Below are positions 5,424 through 5,863 of a stretch of DNA of 5,863 nucleotides, in pieces (positions within the stretch are counted from its first letter, which is position 1; each line of letters begins with the position of its first letter). The translations under genes were made by a program, and so were the position numbers. The notes beneath the pieces were generated by a model, which had not been told where the DNA came from, made no database searches, and saw only the letters and a list, made by a program, of their open reading frames with translations. This stretch comes from an uncultured Pseudomonadota bacterium (GTDB lineage: Bacteria > Pseudomonadota > Gammaproteobacteria > Burkholderiales > Nitrosomonadaceae): the NCBI GenBank assembly GCA_903957805.1, contig CAJBQQ010000127.1, forward strand, positions 1 through 5,863, read 5' to 3'.

Positions 5424-5863
5424 GTGGAACTGTCTCATCGCGTTAAATCCATCAAGCCCTCCCCCACCCTCGCTGTGACCGCTCGAGCGGCAAAGCTAAA
5501 GTCAGAGGGGAAGGACATCATCGGTCTTGGTGCTGGGGAGCCTGACTTTGATACCCCACAACATATCAAGGACTCGGCCATTGCTGCGATCAACCGAGGG
5601 TTCACTAAGTACACCCCTGTCGGTGGCACACCCAGTCTCAAGAATGCCATCATCAGTAAGTTTAAACGTGAGAATAATTTCGACTACACCGCAAAACAAA
5701 TTCTGGTCTCATGCGGTGGTAAGCAGAGCTTCTTTAATTTAACTCTGGCAGTTATTAACCCGGGTGATGAAGTCATCATCCCGGCACCCTACTGGGTCTC
5801 CTACCCGGATATTGTTCTGATTGCAGAAGGCAAGCCGGTCATCATCGAGGCCGGAATCGAACA
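5424..5863 (+). CDS. aspC: Aspartate aminotransferase (class I, PLP), 5' part
   Basis: The first 146 codons of a PLP-dependent class I aminotransferase, cut by the window edge. It interconverts aspartate plus 2-oxoglutarate with oxaloacetate plus glutamate in the cytoplasm. The start is GTG 5424, with AAGGA (5412-5416) seven bases upstream, giving MELSHRVKSIKPSPTLAVTA, the typical beginning of the Thermus/Bacillus-like aspartate aminotransferase subgroup. Conserved blocks: GLGAGEPDFDTP (34-45), binding the substrate side; KYTPVGGTPSLKNAI (62-76); SCGGKQSFFN (96-105), the PLP-phosphate loop; and NPGDEVIIPAPYWVSYP (112-128), whose Trp stacks on the cofactor. The catalytic lysine lies beyond the window. 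Full length should be near 400 residues. The subgroup also contains aspartate/prephenate aminotransferases, so substrate range needs the rest of the gene. Confidence 0.93.
   Translation, partial: MELSHRVKSIKPSPTLAVTARAAKLKSEGKDIIGLGAGEPDFDTPQHIKDSAIAAINRGFTKYTPVGGTPSLKNAIISKFKRENNFDYTAKQILVSCGGKQSFFNLTLAVINPGDEVIIPAPYWVSYPDIVLIAEGKPVIIEAGIE

Overview
The window looks like ordinary chromosome from a Proteobacterium, most likely a betaproteobacterium. That placement rests on the UvrB sequence: its C-terminal third and its basic tail resemble betaproteobacterial UvrB more than the E. coli protein. A class I aspartate aminotransferase divergent from uvrB fits the same group. This is inference from remembered family sequences, not from a search. 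Base composition looks balanced, near 50% GC.

Left part (about 1-1413, all minus strand). A complete PrlF-YhaV type II toxin-antitoxin operon: antitoxin prlF at 1009-1338, then toxin yhaV at 503-1012, overlapping by four bases. It is preceded by a clear promoter embedded in a large double palindrome (1373-1413), probably the operator the complex uses for autoregulation. Downstream on the same strand is a small His/Cys-rich, probably metal-binding protein built from two 31-residue repeats (28-381).

Middle part (1549-3197, plus strand). A nitroreductase-family flavoprotein (1549-2160) is followed by two small exported proteins. The first (2264-2689) looks like a free-standing copy of the periplasmic C-terminal domain of the cytochrome c maturation factor CcmI/CycH. 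The second (2865-3197) looks like NrfJ, an accessory protein found with cytochrome c nitrite reductase. Their mature parts are unrelated, but they share a duplicated segment of about 180 bp containing promoter, leader, ribosome binding site and signal peptide. This is the most unusual feature here: one expression-and-export module attached to two different periplasmic domains, both with links to c-type cytochromes.

Right part (3246-5863). A complete uvrB (minus strand) ends six bases from a hairpin shared with the convergent nrfJ-like gene. Divergent from uvrB is the start of an aspartate aminotransferase gene that runs off the window. Their predicted promoters overlap so that the two transcripts would cross at their 5' ends.

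I see no CRISPR array, tRNA, rRNA, insertion sequence or phage gene. No gene-free stretch exceeds about 210 bases.
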